A DNA stretch of 64,000 nt. It comes from Desulfovibrionales bacterium. GTDB taxonomy: Bacteria > Desulfobacterota > Desulfovibrionia > Desulfovibrionales > Desulfovibrionaceae. How positions within the stretch are numbered: the first letter of the stretch is position 1; each line of letters opens with the position of its first letter. The translations under genes were made by a program, and so were the position numbers. Location of the stretch: positions 1 through 64,000 of the forward strand of contig JASGMV010000014.1 of NCBI GenBank assembly GCA_030156255.1, read 5' to 3'. Under the pieces are notes generated by a model. It was not told the DNA's origin. It saw only the letters and a list, made by a program, of their open reading frames with translations, and ran no database searches. Shown one piece after another: positions 48,043-57,656 of this stretch.

Positions 48043-49464
48043 ATGCGAAGCAAAATCATCGCCACATTGGGGCCGGCCTCCATGAACCACCCGACCATGC
48101 GGGCCATGGTCGAGCACGGCGTCCGTATTTTCCGGCTTAATTTCTCCCACTCCGACGCCAATGCGTTCATTCCGGTCGTCAAAATCATCAGGGAAATCGA
48201 AAACGAGTTGGACGTACCCCTGACCATCCTCGGCGATTTGTGCGGTCCGAAAATCCGCATCGGCGAGGTCAAGGGGTCCCCCCGGCAGGTCGACAAGGGC
48301 GAGGCCGTGTGCCTGGGACTGGCCGACCAGCGGGACAAGTCTTCCTGCGAGGTCTTCGTTGAACTGGATATGCCCGAACTGCTCAAGGGCCTGGAGCCCG
48401 GCATGCCGGTTTCCTTGTCCGACGGCATGTTGCAGTTCAACGTCGCGAAGACGCTCAAGGCCGACGCCCTGTACGAAATGACCGCCAACAACGGCGGCAT
48501 TCTCACGTCGCACAAGGGCATCGCGTTTCCGGGCAAGTTCCACCCCATGCCAGCCCTTACGGCCAAGGACCGCAAGGACCTGCACGAGGCCCTGGACATC
48601 GGCGTCAACGCTTTGGCCATTTCCTTTGTCCAGTCCATGGACGATATCAAGGACATCAAGGACGAGATCAAACGGCACGGGGCGTGGGTTCCCGTGGTGG
48701 CCAAGATCGAGCGGGCCAACGCGGTGGACAATATCGACTCGATTTTGTCCCTCACCGACGTGATCATGGTCGCCCGCGGGGATCTCGGGCTGGAGTGCCC
48801 CATCCAGGACTTGCCCGTGATCCAGAAGCGGCTCATCCGCGCCGCCCGCCACGCGCAAAAGGGGTGCATCGTGGCCACGCAGATGCTGCTGTCCATGGTC
48901 AAGAACCCCATCCCTACCAGAGCCGAGACCACGGACGTGGCCAACGCCATCATGGACGGCGCCGACTGCGTCATGCTCTCCGAGGAAACCGCTATCGGTT
49001 CCTATCCCGTGGAGGCGGTCGCCTTCATGAATTCTTTGGCCGAAAGCGCCGAAGGCTATTATCTGGAGCGGCTGGACGGCCCGTACAAGCCCAGCCGCAG
49101 CTCGGACCCGGTCAAATTCCTGGCGTATTCAGCCGCGCTCATGGCCCAGTTCACCGAAGCCAAGGCCATCGTAAGCCACTCCACCAGCGGCGCCACGGCC
49201 CGGCTTCTCGCCAGCCGCAGGCCGGAGCAGCCGATTTACGCTTTGACTCCCGAGAAAAACGTGGTGCCCTATTTGAATTTTTTCTGGTCGGTGAATCCGC
49301 GTCTGACGGACACCGCCCTCGGGAGCCACGTGGAGCGCGTCGAGCAGTTCATTCAGGGCTGGGACAAGTTCGCCAAAGGCGACTGCGTCGTCATCACGTC
49401 GGGCCAGCCCACTCCGGGCCAGAAGACGACCCAGACCAACGAGCTGAAAGTCTACTATAAATAA
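48043..49464 (+). CDS. pyk: Pyruvate kinase
   Basis: Last step of glycolysis: phosphoenolpyruvate plus ADP to pyruvate plus ATP. 473 residues. It has the N-terminal SKIIATLGPASMNHPTMRAM, the substrate loop FRLNFSHSDA, KIENAxx-like AKIERANAVDNIDSIL, the metal-binding IMVARGDLGLECPIQDLPVI and the DCVMLSEETAIGSYPVEA element. The C-terminal effector domain is present (TSGATARLLASRRPEQPIYALTP order). The ATG at 48043 follows AAGGAAGG. A strong terminator follows at 49489. Confidence 0.97.
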   Translation: MRSKIIATLGPASMNHPTMRAMVEHGVRIFRLNFSHSDANAFIPVVKIIREIENELDVPLTILGDLCGPKIRIGEVKGSPRQVDKGEAVCLGLADQRDKSSCEVFVELDMPELLKGLEPGMPVSLSDGMLQFNVAKTLKADALYEMTANNGGILTSHKGIAFPGKFHPMPALTAKDRKDLHEALDIGVNALAISFVQSMDDIKDIKDEIKRHGAWVPVVAKIERANAVDNIDSILSLTDVIMVARGDLGLECPIQDLPVIQKRLIRAARHAQKGCIVATQMLLSMVKNPIPTRAETTDVANAIMDGADCVMLSEETAIGSYPVEAVAFMNSLAESAEGYYLERLDGPYKPSRSSDPVKFLAYSAALMAQFTEAKAIVSHSTSGATARLLASRRPEQPIYALTPEKNVVPYLNFFWSVNPRLTDTALGSHVERVEQFIQGWDKFAKGDCVVITSGQPTPGQKTTQTNELKVYYK

Positions 49465-49488
49465 AACGAAGAAGCGTTACGGAGATCA

Positions 49489-49522
49489 GGCGGAGCGGGC
49501 TTCAGGCCCGCTCCGCCTTTTT
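49489..49522 (+). terminator. Intrinsic terminator of pyk
   Basis: GGCGGAGCGGGC at 49489-49500 pairs with its complement at 49506-49517, closed by a short loop, then TTTTT at 49518-49522. Confidence 0.9.
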
Positions 49523-49538
49523 GTCATCCAGGGGGGCG

Positions 49539-50363
49539 TCAAAGATTGAAGAATGTTTTGGCGTTTTCCGCCGTCGCCAGCCAGGTCTGTGCGGGGTCCA
49601 GCCCCTTGGCCTCGGCCACGGCGAGGTTGGTGAAGCCGAGGTAGGACGGTTCGTTGCGTTTGCCTCGCCACGCCTGGGGCGAGAGGTAGGGGCAGTCCGT
49701 CTCCAGAACCAGCCGTTCCAGCGGAATGGTCCGCACGGCTTCGCGCAACGCTTCGTTTTTTGGATAGGTGACCGGCCCGGGGATGGAGATGAGCCAGCCG
49801 CGCGAAAGCAATTTTTCGGCCATGTCCGGACCGCCTCCGAAACAGTGCCAGAGAAGGGGGCGGCCGGCGAATCCCTCGTCGTCAAGGATCGGCAGCGCGT
49901 CGTGGTCCGCTTCCCGGCAGTGGATCACCACCGGCTTGTCCAGGTCGCGGGCCATGGCGAGCTGGCTGCGAAAGGTTTTGATTTGCACCGCCGGCTCCAC
50001 GTCCTTCCAATAATAGTCCAAACCGATCTCGCCCACGGCCTTCAGGCGGGGATCGTCGCGAAAGGCCGCCGTCATGGCGCCGCGCGTGGATTCGTCAAAG
50101 GACGCCGCATCCGTAGGGTGCGCGCCGAGCAGGAAAAAGACCTCGGGTCGGTCCTTGAAAAGAGACTTGCCCGCCGCATAGGCGGTAGGCCCGAGGAAGA
50201 CGTTGCCGATGGTTGCGACGCCGGCCTGGCGCGCGCGGGCCAGAACCTCTGGAAGTTCGCTTGCGAACTCCTCCAGGTCGAGGTGGGCGTGGGAGTCCAC
50301 GCCTCCGAGGGGCAGGCCGAGACCGGCCGGGTCCGGACGTTCCGTTGGCTTATTTTTCGACAT
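49539..50363 (-). CDS. tatD: TatD-family metal-dependent hydrolase (DNase)
   Basis: 274 residues of the TatD/amidohydrolase family: metal motifs GVDSHAHLDLEEFA, GEIGLDYYWKDVEP, VVIHCREADHDALPILDD and LLWHCFGGGPDMAEKLLSRG, ending LVLETDCPYLSPQAWRGKRN. All metal-binding His and Asp/Glu residues are visible. Such enzymes act as metal-dependent DNases; the cellular role is not settled. A long frame reaches 50891, but everything before 50363 lies in the glycosyltransferase gene in another frame. It starts six bases after that gene ends, so the pair is probably one transcript. Confidence 0.9.
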   Translation of the reverse strand: MSKNKPTERPDPAGLGLPLGGVDSHAHLDLEEFASELPEVLARARQAGVATIGNVFLGPTAYAAGKSLFKDRPEVFFLLGAHPTDAASFDESTRGAMTAAFRDDPRLKAVGEIGLDYYWKDVEPAVQIKTFRSQLAMARDLDKPVVIHCREADHDALPILDDEGFAGRPLLWHCFGGGPDMAEKLLSRGWLISIPGPVTYPKNEALREAVRTIPLERLVLETDCPYLSPQAWRGKRNEPSYLGFTNLAVAEAKGLDPAQTWLATAENAKTFFNL

Positions 50364-50368
50364 GGGGC

Positions 50369-51355
50369 TCAGTTGTGCGCCAGAGAGCGGAAGATGTCCA
50401 GGGCGTTCGCTTCGAAGGCCTGGGACGAATACGCCGCGGCGGTTTGCCCCGCCGCTTGGAGCGTTTCCTGGAGCTCCTTTGCGCCGCGTCTCCACCACTC
50501 CAGGGCGCGCTCCAGATTCAGGGCCGCATCCAGGACGTCCGCGTCCGCGGACCATAGGCCGTTGCCGGCCCAGGGGACGTCCCGCAACGGGTGGGGGGAG
50601 ACGAAGCGGGCGCCCGGCGCCTGGCGCATGTAGTCCTGTCCGCCGAAGCCGGTGAATCCGACCGTCAGGCAGCCGCAGGCCATGGCCTCCAACGGCGGCA
50701 AGGGGCAGCCTTCGGGAAAGCCTGTGGCCAAAAATACGTGGGCCGATCGCAGCCGGTCGGCCACCTGGCCGGGCCCCAGACCGTGGACTTCGATCCACTC
50801 CACGTCGCGGCTTTGGCCGCGGGACTCGAACACCGCCCGTATCTGGGCGGCCAACGCCTTGTTTTTCCGGGGCATGTAGGCCACCCGCCACGGCGGGCCC
50901 GGCTTGGACGGCGGCGCCTGGAAGGTCTCCAGGTTGACGCCCGGCCGCAGGATGTCCGGCTTGGCGGACAAGGATGCTTCGATGAACCGCGCGACGGGGT
51001 CGGAGACGGCCAGATACTCAACAGGGAGGTTGCCGAGGCGCAGTCCCGGCGGCAGGCTGGAAAAGAGGTAGGCCCAATTTTGGCAATAGACGACGCACCG
51101 CGCCTTGGCTTGCAGGCCCGGCGCCAGCGCGTTGACCCAGCCTTCGGGGGCGACCCAGACATCCTGCGGCGTCAGGGCCAGCTCGCTCCAGGCCGCCACC
51201 GGAGGCGGGGTCTCGTCGTCGGGGAGCCAACCCTCCTGGCGCAAAACCAGACGGGCCGGCAAGCCTGCCCGGTGCAACAGCGCCGCAAGCTTGACGATCA
51301 CCGCCACGCCGCCGGCCGGCCGTTTCACTGGAGGAAGGAAAAAATTGATGTGCAT
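50369..51355 (-). CDS. Glycosyltransferase, GT-B fold (family 4-like)
   Basis: 328 residues. The N-terminus MHINFFLPPVKRPAGGVAV is a first Rossmann domain, and FPEGCPLPPLEAMACGCLTV is the family 4 EGxPLxxLEAMACG motif where the nucleotide-sugar sits. No donor or acceptor can be named. Gene order does not help. It starts at the ATG 51355 and is followed directly by tatD. The upstream gap to 51795 is long and structured. Confidence 0.85.
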   Translation of the reverse strand: MHINFFLPPVKRPAGGVAVIVKLAALLHRAGLPARLVLRQEGWLPDDETPPPVAAWSELALTPQDVWVAPEGWVNALAPGLQAKARCVVYCQNWAYLFSSLPPGLRLGNLPVEYLAVSDPVARFIEASLSAKPDILRPGVNLETFQAPPSKPGPPWRVAYMPRKNKALAAQIRAVFESRGQSRDVEWIEVHGLGPGQVADRLRSAHVFLATGFPEGCPLPPLEAMACGCLTVGFTGFGGQDYMRQAPGARFVSPHPLRDVPWAGNGLWSADADVLDAALNLERALEWWRRGAKELQETLQAAGQTAAAYSSQAFEANALDIFRSLAHN

Positions 51356-51795
51356 GCTGCGTCCAAAAGATGAAACTCAAGGATGGCAGAGCACAATCCA
51401 CGGGTTTTGGCAAGAGGATGTGAGGCGGCGGCAAGGCGCGAAGGAGGAGACGCCTTGCCGCCGGAAGGGGGAGGAGCTTGTAGGTCGAAAAATAAAATCA
51501 GGGCGGGGGCGAGATCGCCTTGACGGCCGGGGTGCGATGAACCTTCCGGCTTCGCCTCGCGCCCGCCGCTGAAATTTTTTCTACAAATGCCGCCGCATGA
51601 CGGCGTCCCCGTTTTGGGGCGGCCTACGGGTGCATATCTATCCAGTCGGAAGGGCGAGAGCGCGTCGTTCCTGTGAACGTCCTGTGATCTTTTCGAACCA
51701 GTTCGCCGAACCTCGCATTGACGAGCATTTCAAGCTGGTTTAAAGAATTCGATGCCCTGCTGTCCATTCACTTCAGCGACAATGGAGACAGAGCC
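51356..51795. other. Intergenic region and leader upstream of nhaB
   Basis: 440 bases without a gene. It holds a 12-bp stem hairpin at 51427-51462 (GGCGGCAAGGCG), and in the last 210 bases a structured leader of nhaB: CGCCG-CATGA-CGGCG at 51591-51605, then CCCC-GTTTT-GGGG at 51607-51619, and AGCGAC near 51780. No clear promoter was identified. A Na+-responsive RNA is possible but not shown. Confidence 0.75.
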
Positions 51796-53415
51796 GTGCC
51801 CCATTCTCCTGCTCAAGCCTTCACCAGCAACTTCCTAGGTGAGTCGTCGACGTGGTATAAGCTGACGATTCTCGCCTTCTTGGTTTTGAATCCCCTGCTG
51901 TTGTTCACCGTCGGACCGTTCATCACAGGGTGGCTGCTCATCGTCGAATTCATCTTCACTCTGGCCATGGCCCTGAAGTGTTATCCGCTCACCGCGGGCG
52001 GCTTGCTCGCCATGGAGGCGGTGCTGCTGGGCATGACTTCTCCCGCCACCGTCTACGAAGAGGCGGCGCATAATTTCCCGGTGATCATGCTGCTGATCTT
52101 CATGGTGGCCGGCATCTACTTCATGAAGGACCTGCTGCTGTTCACCTTCACCAATATTTTGGTGAAGGTGCGGTCCAAGGTGTTCATCTCCCTGTTGTTC
52201 TGTTTCGCCGGAGCGTTTCTCTCCGCCTTTCTGGACGCCCTGACCGTCACCGCGGTCATCATCGCCGTGGCCTATGGATTCTATCAGGTCTACCATGCCT
52301 ACGCCTCGGGCGGCGAGGGCGGCGGGGACTTGCGGGACGACACCAAGGTTCCCGGAGAGTCCCTGGAGGAACTGCAGGAGTTCCGCGGCTACCTGCGCAA
52401 CCTGATGATGCACGGCGCCGTTGGCACGGCCTTGGGCGGCGTGACCACGCTGGTGGGCGAGCCTCAGAACCTGCTCATCGGACACGAGATGGGCTGGCAC
52501 TTCCCGGACTTCTTCGTCATGGTGGCGCCGGTCTCCATGCCGGTGCTCTTCGTCGGGCTGGCCACCTGCGCGCTGCTCGAAATGGTCAAGATTTTCGGGT
52601 ACGGCCACCAGATTCCGGAAAACGTGCGCAAGGTTCTGGTTCAGGACGCCGAAGCCAAGGCGGCCCAGCGGACCATGCGGTCCAAGATCAAATTGGTCGT
52701 GCAGGCGATGGTCGCCGTGTGGCTCATCGCGGCTTTGGGTTTTCACTTGGCGGAAGTGGGCATCATCGGCCTGTCCGTGATCATTCTGCTCACGGCCCTC
52801 AACGGCGTGACCGAGGAGCACCACATCGGCCCGGCCTTCATGGAGGCCTTGCCGTTCACGGCCTTGCTGGTCGTATTTTTCAGCGTCGTGGGCGTGATCC
52901 ACGACCAGCACCTCTTCGCTCCGGTGATTCACTGGGTGCTCAGCCTCCAGGGCAAGATCCAGCTGGCCGCCTATTACGGGGCCAACGGCCTGCTTTCCAT
53001 GATCAGCGACAACGTGTTCGTGGCCACGGTGTACATCACCGAGACCAAGATGCACTTCGCCAACCTGGTCAAGGCCGTGCCGAACCTGGGCATGGACGGC
53101 GGCGAATTGATGAAGCAGCTCACCGACCCGCACCTGTACCGGGCCGACGTGCTGGCCGCCTTGCCGCCCGAGGCCGCGGACAAGGTGCACCACATCATGG
53201 ACCAGTTCGACAAGCTCGCCGTGTCCATCAACACCGGTACGAACATCCCCAGCGTGGCCACGCCCAACGGACAGGCCGCGTTCCTGTTCCTGCTCACCTC
53301 GTCGCTGGCGCCGGTGATCCGTCTGTCCTACGGGGAAATGGTCAAGCTGGCCTTTCCGTATACCATAACCATGAGCATCACGGGCCTGCTGGCCACCTGG
53401 TATTTGCTCGCCTGA
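51796..53415 (+). CDS. nhaB: NhaB-type Na+/H+ antiporter
   Basis: 539 residues, about 12-13 transmembrane helices, pumping sodium out in exchange for protons. It shows the E. coli NhaB segments [60 protein letters not shown] and [20 protein letters not shown], and [17 protein letters not shown] later. The frame is open from 51718, but the GTG at 51796 has GGAG eight bases upstream and gives an N-terminus of 23 residues up to WYKL, as in E. coli. Its presence suggests a salty or alkaline habitat, consistent with marine sulfate reducers. A strong terminator follows. Confidence 0.93.
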   Translation: MPHSPAQAFTSNFLGESSTWYKLTILAFLVLNPLLLFTVGPFITGWLLIVEFIFTLAMALKCYPLTAGGLLAMEAVLLGMTSPATVYEEAAHNFPVIMLLIFMVAGIYFMKDLLLFTFTNILVKVRSKVFISLLFCFAGAFLSAFLDALTVTAVIIAVAYGFYQVYHAYASGGEGGGDLRDDTKVPGESLEELQEFRGYLRNLMMHGAVGTALGGVTTLVGEPQNLLIGHEMGWHFPDFFVMVAPVSMPVLFVGLATCALLEMVKIFGYGHQIPENVRKVLVQDAEAKAAQRTMRSKIKLVVQAMVAVWLIAALGFHLAEVGIIGLSVIILLTALNGVTEEHHIGPAFMEALPFTALLVVFFSVVGVIHDQHLFAPVIHWVLSLQGKIQLAAYYGANGLLSMISDNVFVATVYITETKMHFANLVKAVPNLGMDGGELMKQLTDPHLYRADVLAALPPEAADKVHHIMDQFDKLAVSINTGTNIPSVATPNGQAAFLFLLTSSLAPVIRLSYGEMVKLAFPYTITMSITGLLATWYLLA

Positions 53416-53450
53416 CGAAAGCCGGGTTCCCGGCGAAAAAATGAGGAAAA

Positions 53451-53479
53451 GCGGGGCCGTAACGGCCCCGCTTTTTTTT
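53451..53479 (+). terminator. Intrinsic terminator of nhaB
   Basis: GCGGGGCCG at 53451-53459 pairs with CGGCCCCGC at 53463-53471, a three-base loop, then eight T (53472-53479). Confidence 0.92.
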
Positions 53480-53647
53480 GCGCATGCGTTTTGGCGAACG
53501 CCTCGAGATTTTGTCACTATAGCTGTCTAAAAAAGGAACAAGTTAAAAAATTATTTTGTGGCAAAGATGCTCTTGACGTGCAGGAAAGAACGCCATTACC
53601 AATGCAGTTATCTCCCATTGACGAAAAATAGAAGAAGAAATCTCGGT

Positions 53648-55545
53648 ATGCGAATGTGGTTAGTTTTTTTGCGCAAGGCTGCGGTTCTGCTGTGCTTGGC
53701 CCTTGGAGCGACCGCTCCGGCCATGGCCGCGCCGGGAGACGTGGCCTGGAGCCTCGACCTGCCCGGAGGCGTCAAGACGTATGGCTCCCCGGCGGTGTCG
53801 GCCAACGGAACCCTCTATATTGGGACGTATGACGGAGCGACCCGCGGCAATCTGACGGCGGTGTCGCCCGACGGGACCCGGGAATGGACGACCAGGCTGT
53901 GCTCCGGGACCATGCTTTCCGCGCCGGCGCTGTCGCCGAATGGGACGATCTATATCAGGACATATGGAGCCGGCGCCCTACGGAGGACAACCTGACGGCG
54001 GTGTCGCCCAACGGAACCAAGGCGTGGACGGTCAAGCTGGGCAAATCCAAGCTGCGTTCCTCGCCGGCAGTGTCGTCCAACGGGACGATCTACATCGGGA
54101 CGTATGGGCTCAGCGGGACCCAAGGCAACCTGACGGCCATCGCGCCGGACGGGACCAGGGAGTGGACGGTCCGGGTAGGTTCCTCAGTTATGGATTCCTC
54201 GCCGGCGCTGTCGCCGAATGGGACGATCTATATCGGGGTGTTCGGAGCCGTCGGCTCCCAGGACGGCAACCTGACGGCGGTGTCCGCTGATGGGACCAGG
54301 GAATGGTCGATTAGGGTGGGCTCAGACATGCGCTCCTCTCCGGCCGTATCGGCCAACGGAACCATCTACATCGGGGCGTACGGCTCCACCTTGATCCAAG
54401 GCAATCTGACCGCGGTGTCGCCCGACGGGAGCCGGGAGTGGACGGTTACGTTGTACGTCGCTCCCCAATATCTGTATTCGTCCCCGGCGGTGTCGTCCAA
54501 CGGGACCATTTACATCGGGACGTTCGACGCCTCCAATGGCAACCTGACGGCGGTGTCGCCGGACGGGAGGAAGGAATGGACGGTCAAGGTGGGCTCCTCC
54601 AACATGTATTCGTCCCCGGCCGTATCGGCCAACGGAACCATCTACATCGGGGCGAGTGGATCCGGCGACGGCAATCTGACGGCGGTGTCGCCGGACGGGA
54701 AGCGACAATGGACGGTCGAGCTGGGCTCCTCGGACATGTCTGCCTCCCCGACCCTGTCGGCCAATGGGACCGTTTATGCGGTGAACGAGGACGGCAACCT
54801 GGTCTCCATTGAGGGCGACGGCTCCGGGCTGCATGGCGCTTGGCCCAAATTCCACCAAGGTGGCTGGAGTACTGGCCGGTACGAGTTCGGAGTGGAGGTC
54901 GCTCCCGACCAGGAGAGCGGTGTGGCGATCGCGCTCGTCCGAACGAATTCCTCGGCCATCACCCCACGAACCCTGAGTGGAACGTATCACATTGGAGATT
55001 CTCCGGCCTCGGAGGAGAAGGCGTTTCGTGCGAAAATCACCCCGAACGGCGCGGTGGGCAAGTTCCGCTTCAAGCTGCTCGGTACGGACGCCGCGGCAAG
55101 TAATTCGAATCTTTACAAGCTGTTTGCCGACGGCTCCACCTTGAGATTCGACGGTTATGCATCCTCCGGTTGCGGCGCGTCGGACGGCGCGTGGTGGATC
55201 ACGGACGCCAACGGCCGTTATATGGAGCCGAACGCCAGGCTGAAGCCGGGTTCGATCTACTACGTGGAGTTCTACGTTCAGGACAACGGGAGCTACGACC
55301 TGGACGCCACCGCCGGCGTGATCGTGGACCCCTGCGTGCTGACGCAGGGATCGTCTTCGTCCTCTTCTTCCGGCTGCGTCCTCAATCCCGACGCGGAGTT
55401 CAGCCTGGAATGGCTGCTTCTGGCTTTGGCGCCGCTCCTGTGGATCGTGCGGCGCCGGGGGCGGTTAGGATGTGGTGGGAGGGAGGCGGATCATCCGCCG
55501 GAAAGCAAATCGTTCGGCTTCATGTCCAATCGTCAGCGCATGTGA
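53648..55545 (+). pseudogene. Exported PQQ-like beta-propeller protein with a frameshift
   Basis: One gene split into two frames. The first part (from ATG 53648, signal peptide core AVLLCLALGATAPAMA) ends at a stop at 53995; the second part is in the frame -1 relative to it and runs to 55545. The switch lies between about 53950 and 53985: the upstream frame reads TIYIRTYGAGA, the downstream frame resumes at EDNLTAVSPNG, so one base is missing relative to an intact gene. Counting both parts there are eight copies of a roughly 40-residue unit (WTV.VGSS...SSPAVS.NGTIYIGTYG), the number expected for an eight-bladed propeller; the downstream part alone has six. A C-terminal domain follows (55.0-55.3 kb), then SSSSSSG-C, a hydrophobic stretch and RRRGR, a sorting-signal-like ending. 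A sequencing error is possible. Confidence 0.8.
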
Positions 55546-56255
55546 AGAGGAAGGCGGCGGCCCAGGCTGATTTCCCTGTCCGAGAGATCGGCCTGGAGCG
55601 CCCAGGCCTTGACCCCGGCCCGGAGCGCTTCGACCATGAGTTCGGCGTAGGCCGGGTCGATGTAGTCCGCCGGGCCGAAGCAGCTGGCGTCCGGGCGCTG
55701 CACGAGAAAGAACAGGCCGACCACGGCGCCGCGTCCGGCCAGGGCGGTCAGTTCGCGCAAATGCTTGCGGCCCCGCTCCGTCTCGGCGTCGGGAAAGGCT
55801 GCGCGCCCGTCCTCCACCAGCGTGACGTTTTTGGCTTCCAGCCAGGCTTCCGGGAGGCCGCGCTCCGCCGGGACATGGCCGTCCAGGCGGCTTTGGCCCA
55901 CGGCGGCCTCGGCCTGGAATGACCGCGGTCCGCCAAGTTCGGGCAGGCGGCCGTGCGTGACGGCCAACCGAAGCATGCGGTTGGGCGTGAGGGTGTTCAC
56001 CCCGACCCAGAAGCCGTGGACCCGGACCATTTCCAGGGTCCACGGAAGCTTGCGCTTGGGGTTGTTCGCCGGGGAAAGCAGAATTTCGGCGCCCGGCCGC
56101 ATGAGGCCGAGCATGGCGCCGGTGTTGTTGGTGTGGGCGAGGAGCGGGCCGGCTTCGTTTTCGGCCTCTATGATGAACCGCTGGCGGCGTCGCGCCAGCC
56201 TTGCGCGGACGCACCCGTCCGGCAAGGGAAGAAAGGTCCGGGGAGGAGGCGTCAC
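55533..56255 (-). CDS. sfsA: SfsA (sugar fermentation stimulation) family nuclease-like protein
   Basis: 240 residues of the SfsA family, whose role (possibly a nuclease or DNA-binding protein) is not settled. Typical segments are AHTNNTGAMLGLMRPGAEIL, TLEMVRVHGFWVGVNTLTPN, EAWLEAKNVTLVEDGRAAFP and RGAVVGLFFLVQRPDASCFG. The frame opens to 56426, but GTG at 56255 overlaps the stop of the VOC gene in a GTGA, a normal coupled arrangement, and gives the usual 230-240 residue length. Its 3' end overlaps the end of the propeller gene by 13 bases tail to tail. Confidence 0.9.
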   Translation of the reverse strand: MTPPPRTFLPLPDGCVRARLARRRQRFIIEAENEAGPLLAHTNNTGAMLGLMRPGAEILLSPANNPKRKLPWTLEMVRVHGFWVGVNTLTPNRMLRLAVTHGRLPELGGPRSFQAEAAVGQSRLDGHVPAERGLPEAWLEAKNVTLVEDGRAAFPDAETERGRKHLRELTALAGRGAVVGLFFLVQRPDASCFGPADYIDPAYAELMVEALRAGVKAWALQADLSDREISLGRRLPLHMR

Positions 56256-56836
56256 GCCTTGCCTGTCCAGTCGAAATCCGCGCCTTCGCCCGGATACACC
56301 AGTTTGTCTTCTTGCGGAGTGGAGCGCTCGGGCTCGGGCCAGCGGCCCGGAATGGGGGCGGACCCTTCCAGGCCCCCCGGCGTCGGGCGCCTGTCGGCCA
56401 TTTTCGGATGGTCGCGCGGGTCGCACCCGGGCTGGTCCGTGCTGAACTCGATGGGAATATTGTTGGGGTCGAAGGCGTACAGGGAATGGATGAACCCGTG
56501 GTCGATGACCTCGGAGACCCAGAAACCGGCGGCTTCGAGCCGGTCCTTGATGCGCCAGAGGTCGTCTTCCTCCGCCAGTCCGAGGCTCAGGTGGTCAAAG
56601 GCGAAAGGCCCGGCGACCGGCGCGCCGTGGTCCTTTTCCGGAATTTTCTCTACGTCGGGCCACTCGAAGAAGGCGATGAGGTCGGTGGCGGAGAGTTCGA
56701 AGAAGTACTGGCGAAAACCCGGCCGCCCCAAGCCCGCCACGAGGCGCAGGCCGAGAAGGTCGCGCCAGAAATGGATCGTTGCGTCCATATCGTTGGTGGC
56801 CAGCGCCAAGTGGTTCAGACCGGTGAATTTGACCAT
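56252..56836 (-). CDS. VOC (glyoxalase/dioxygenase) superfamily protein
   Basis: 194 residues. The vicinal-oxygen-chelate fold shows as GLNHLALATNDMDATIHFWRD with a first histidine ligand, PFAFDHLSLGLAEEDDLW with a second, and HGFIHSLYAFDPNNIPIEFS ending in the third ligand glutamate. Glyoxalases, extradiol dioxygenases and many others share this fold, so the reaction is not assignable. The C-terminal 50 residues are Pro-rich and probably disordered. It precedes sfsA in a coupled minus-strand pair. Confidence 0.85.
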   Translation of the reverse strand: MVKFTGLNHLALATNDMDATIHFWRDLLGLRLVAGLGRPGFRQYFFELSATDLIAFFEWPDVEKIPEKDHGAPVAGPFAFDHLSLGLAEEDDLWRIKDRLEAAGFWVSEVIDHGFIHSLYAFDPNNIPIEFSTDQPGCDPRDHPKMADRRPTPGGLEGSAPIPGRWPEPERSTPQEDKLVYPGEGADFDWTGKA

Positions 56837-57071
56837 ATTATGATGATGTCCCCGCGGAGGGCGATTTCGGATAAAAAAATACTAGCCTTTTCCGTGCGGG
56901 TTGGGAAGGGGTAGTTGAAGATTGCGTGGCGAGTGTTACAAAGAGCGCAATCCGCGTGGATGCGCCGGAAACGGCTTGACCTTTTTGTTACGATTTGGGA
57001 TAGCTCGTCTCACGACAGCGGGGGCGGTTTTCCTGTAAAGTCTTCGCTGTCAAGGGCTGCAGGGGAAGTTC

Positions 57072-57605
57072 ATGGATTTGGCGCAACGTCTTGTGGAGGA
57101 GCGGACCGAGCTCGCGACCAAGTGGCTCGACCTATTGTTACAAACCTATCCAGAGCAAACGCAAAAGTTGTGGCGGCGGAACAAGGACCCTTTCACGAAT
57201 CCAGTGGGGCAAACGTTTCGCCAGGCTCTCTCCGAGTTGTTGGATTTGGTTTTGGATTGGAGCGACGCTGAGGCCGTCTCGGAGGCCTTGGACAAGATCG
57301 TCCGAATCCGAGCAGTCCAGGACTTCTCGCCTTCCCAGGCTTTGAGTTTTGTCTACCTGTTGAAACGCCTCGTTCGTGAGCGTTACTGGCGTGAGCTTGA
57401 AAAGGCCGGGGCGCTGAACCAACTTTGGAACTTTGAGACCCGTTTGGACAATTTGGCGCTTATGGCGTTCGACGTGTACACGAAATGCCGCGAGCAGGTC
57501 TACGAGATGCGGGTCTCAGAGGTGAAGCACGCGCAGCACAAGCTGCTGCTTCGGGCCAAGATGATCGTAGACATTCCGGCTGGGAAGGCCGAAGAGGCGG
57601 GATAA
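57072..57605 (+). CDS. RsbRD_N-domain protein upstream of dsrMKJOP
   Basis: 177 residues, all predicted helical, beginning LAQRLVEERTELATKWLDLL and resembling the RsbRD_N sensory domain (PF14361): WRRNKDPFTNPVGQTFRQAL, LDKIVRIRAVQDFSPSQALS and LVRERYWRELEKAG. No STAS domain is attached, which full RsbR proteins have. GGGGAAG precedes the ATG. It lies 51 bases before dsrM in the same direction, so it may be the first gene of the operon. A role in sensing cell state is inference; co-location with dsrMKJOP is seen in other sulfate reducers to my recollection. Confidence 0.8.
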   Translation: MDLAQRLVEERTELATKWLDLLLQTYPEQTQKLWRRNKDPFTNPVGQTFRQALSELLDLVLDWSDAEAVSEALDKIVRIRAVQDFSPSQALSFVYLLKRLVRERYWRELEKAGALNQLWNFETRLDNLALMAFDVYTKCREQVYEMRVSEVKHAQHKLLLRAKMIVDIPAGKAEEAG

Positions 57606-57656
57606 GCGGGTCATCAGGGAACCTTCAAACCAACTCTGAACCGAGGTGACGGTAGC

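Noticed and set aside
56837-57071. Promoter candidates upstream of the dsr operon
   Set aside because: TTGACC at 56975 with a 18-19 base spacer has only a weak ATAGCT as -10; not strong enough to annotate.
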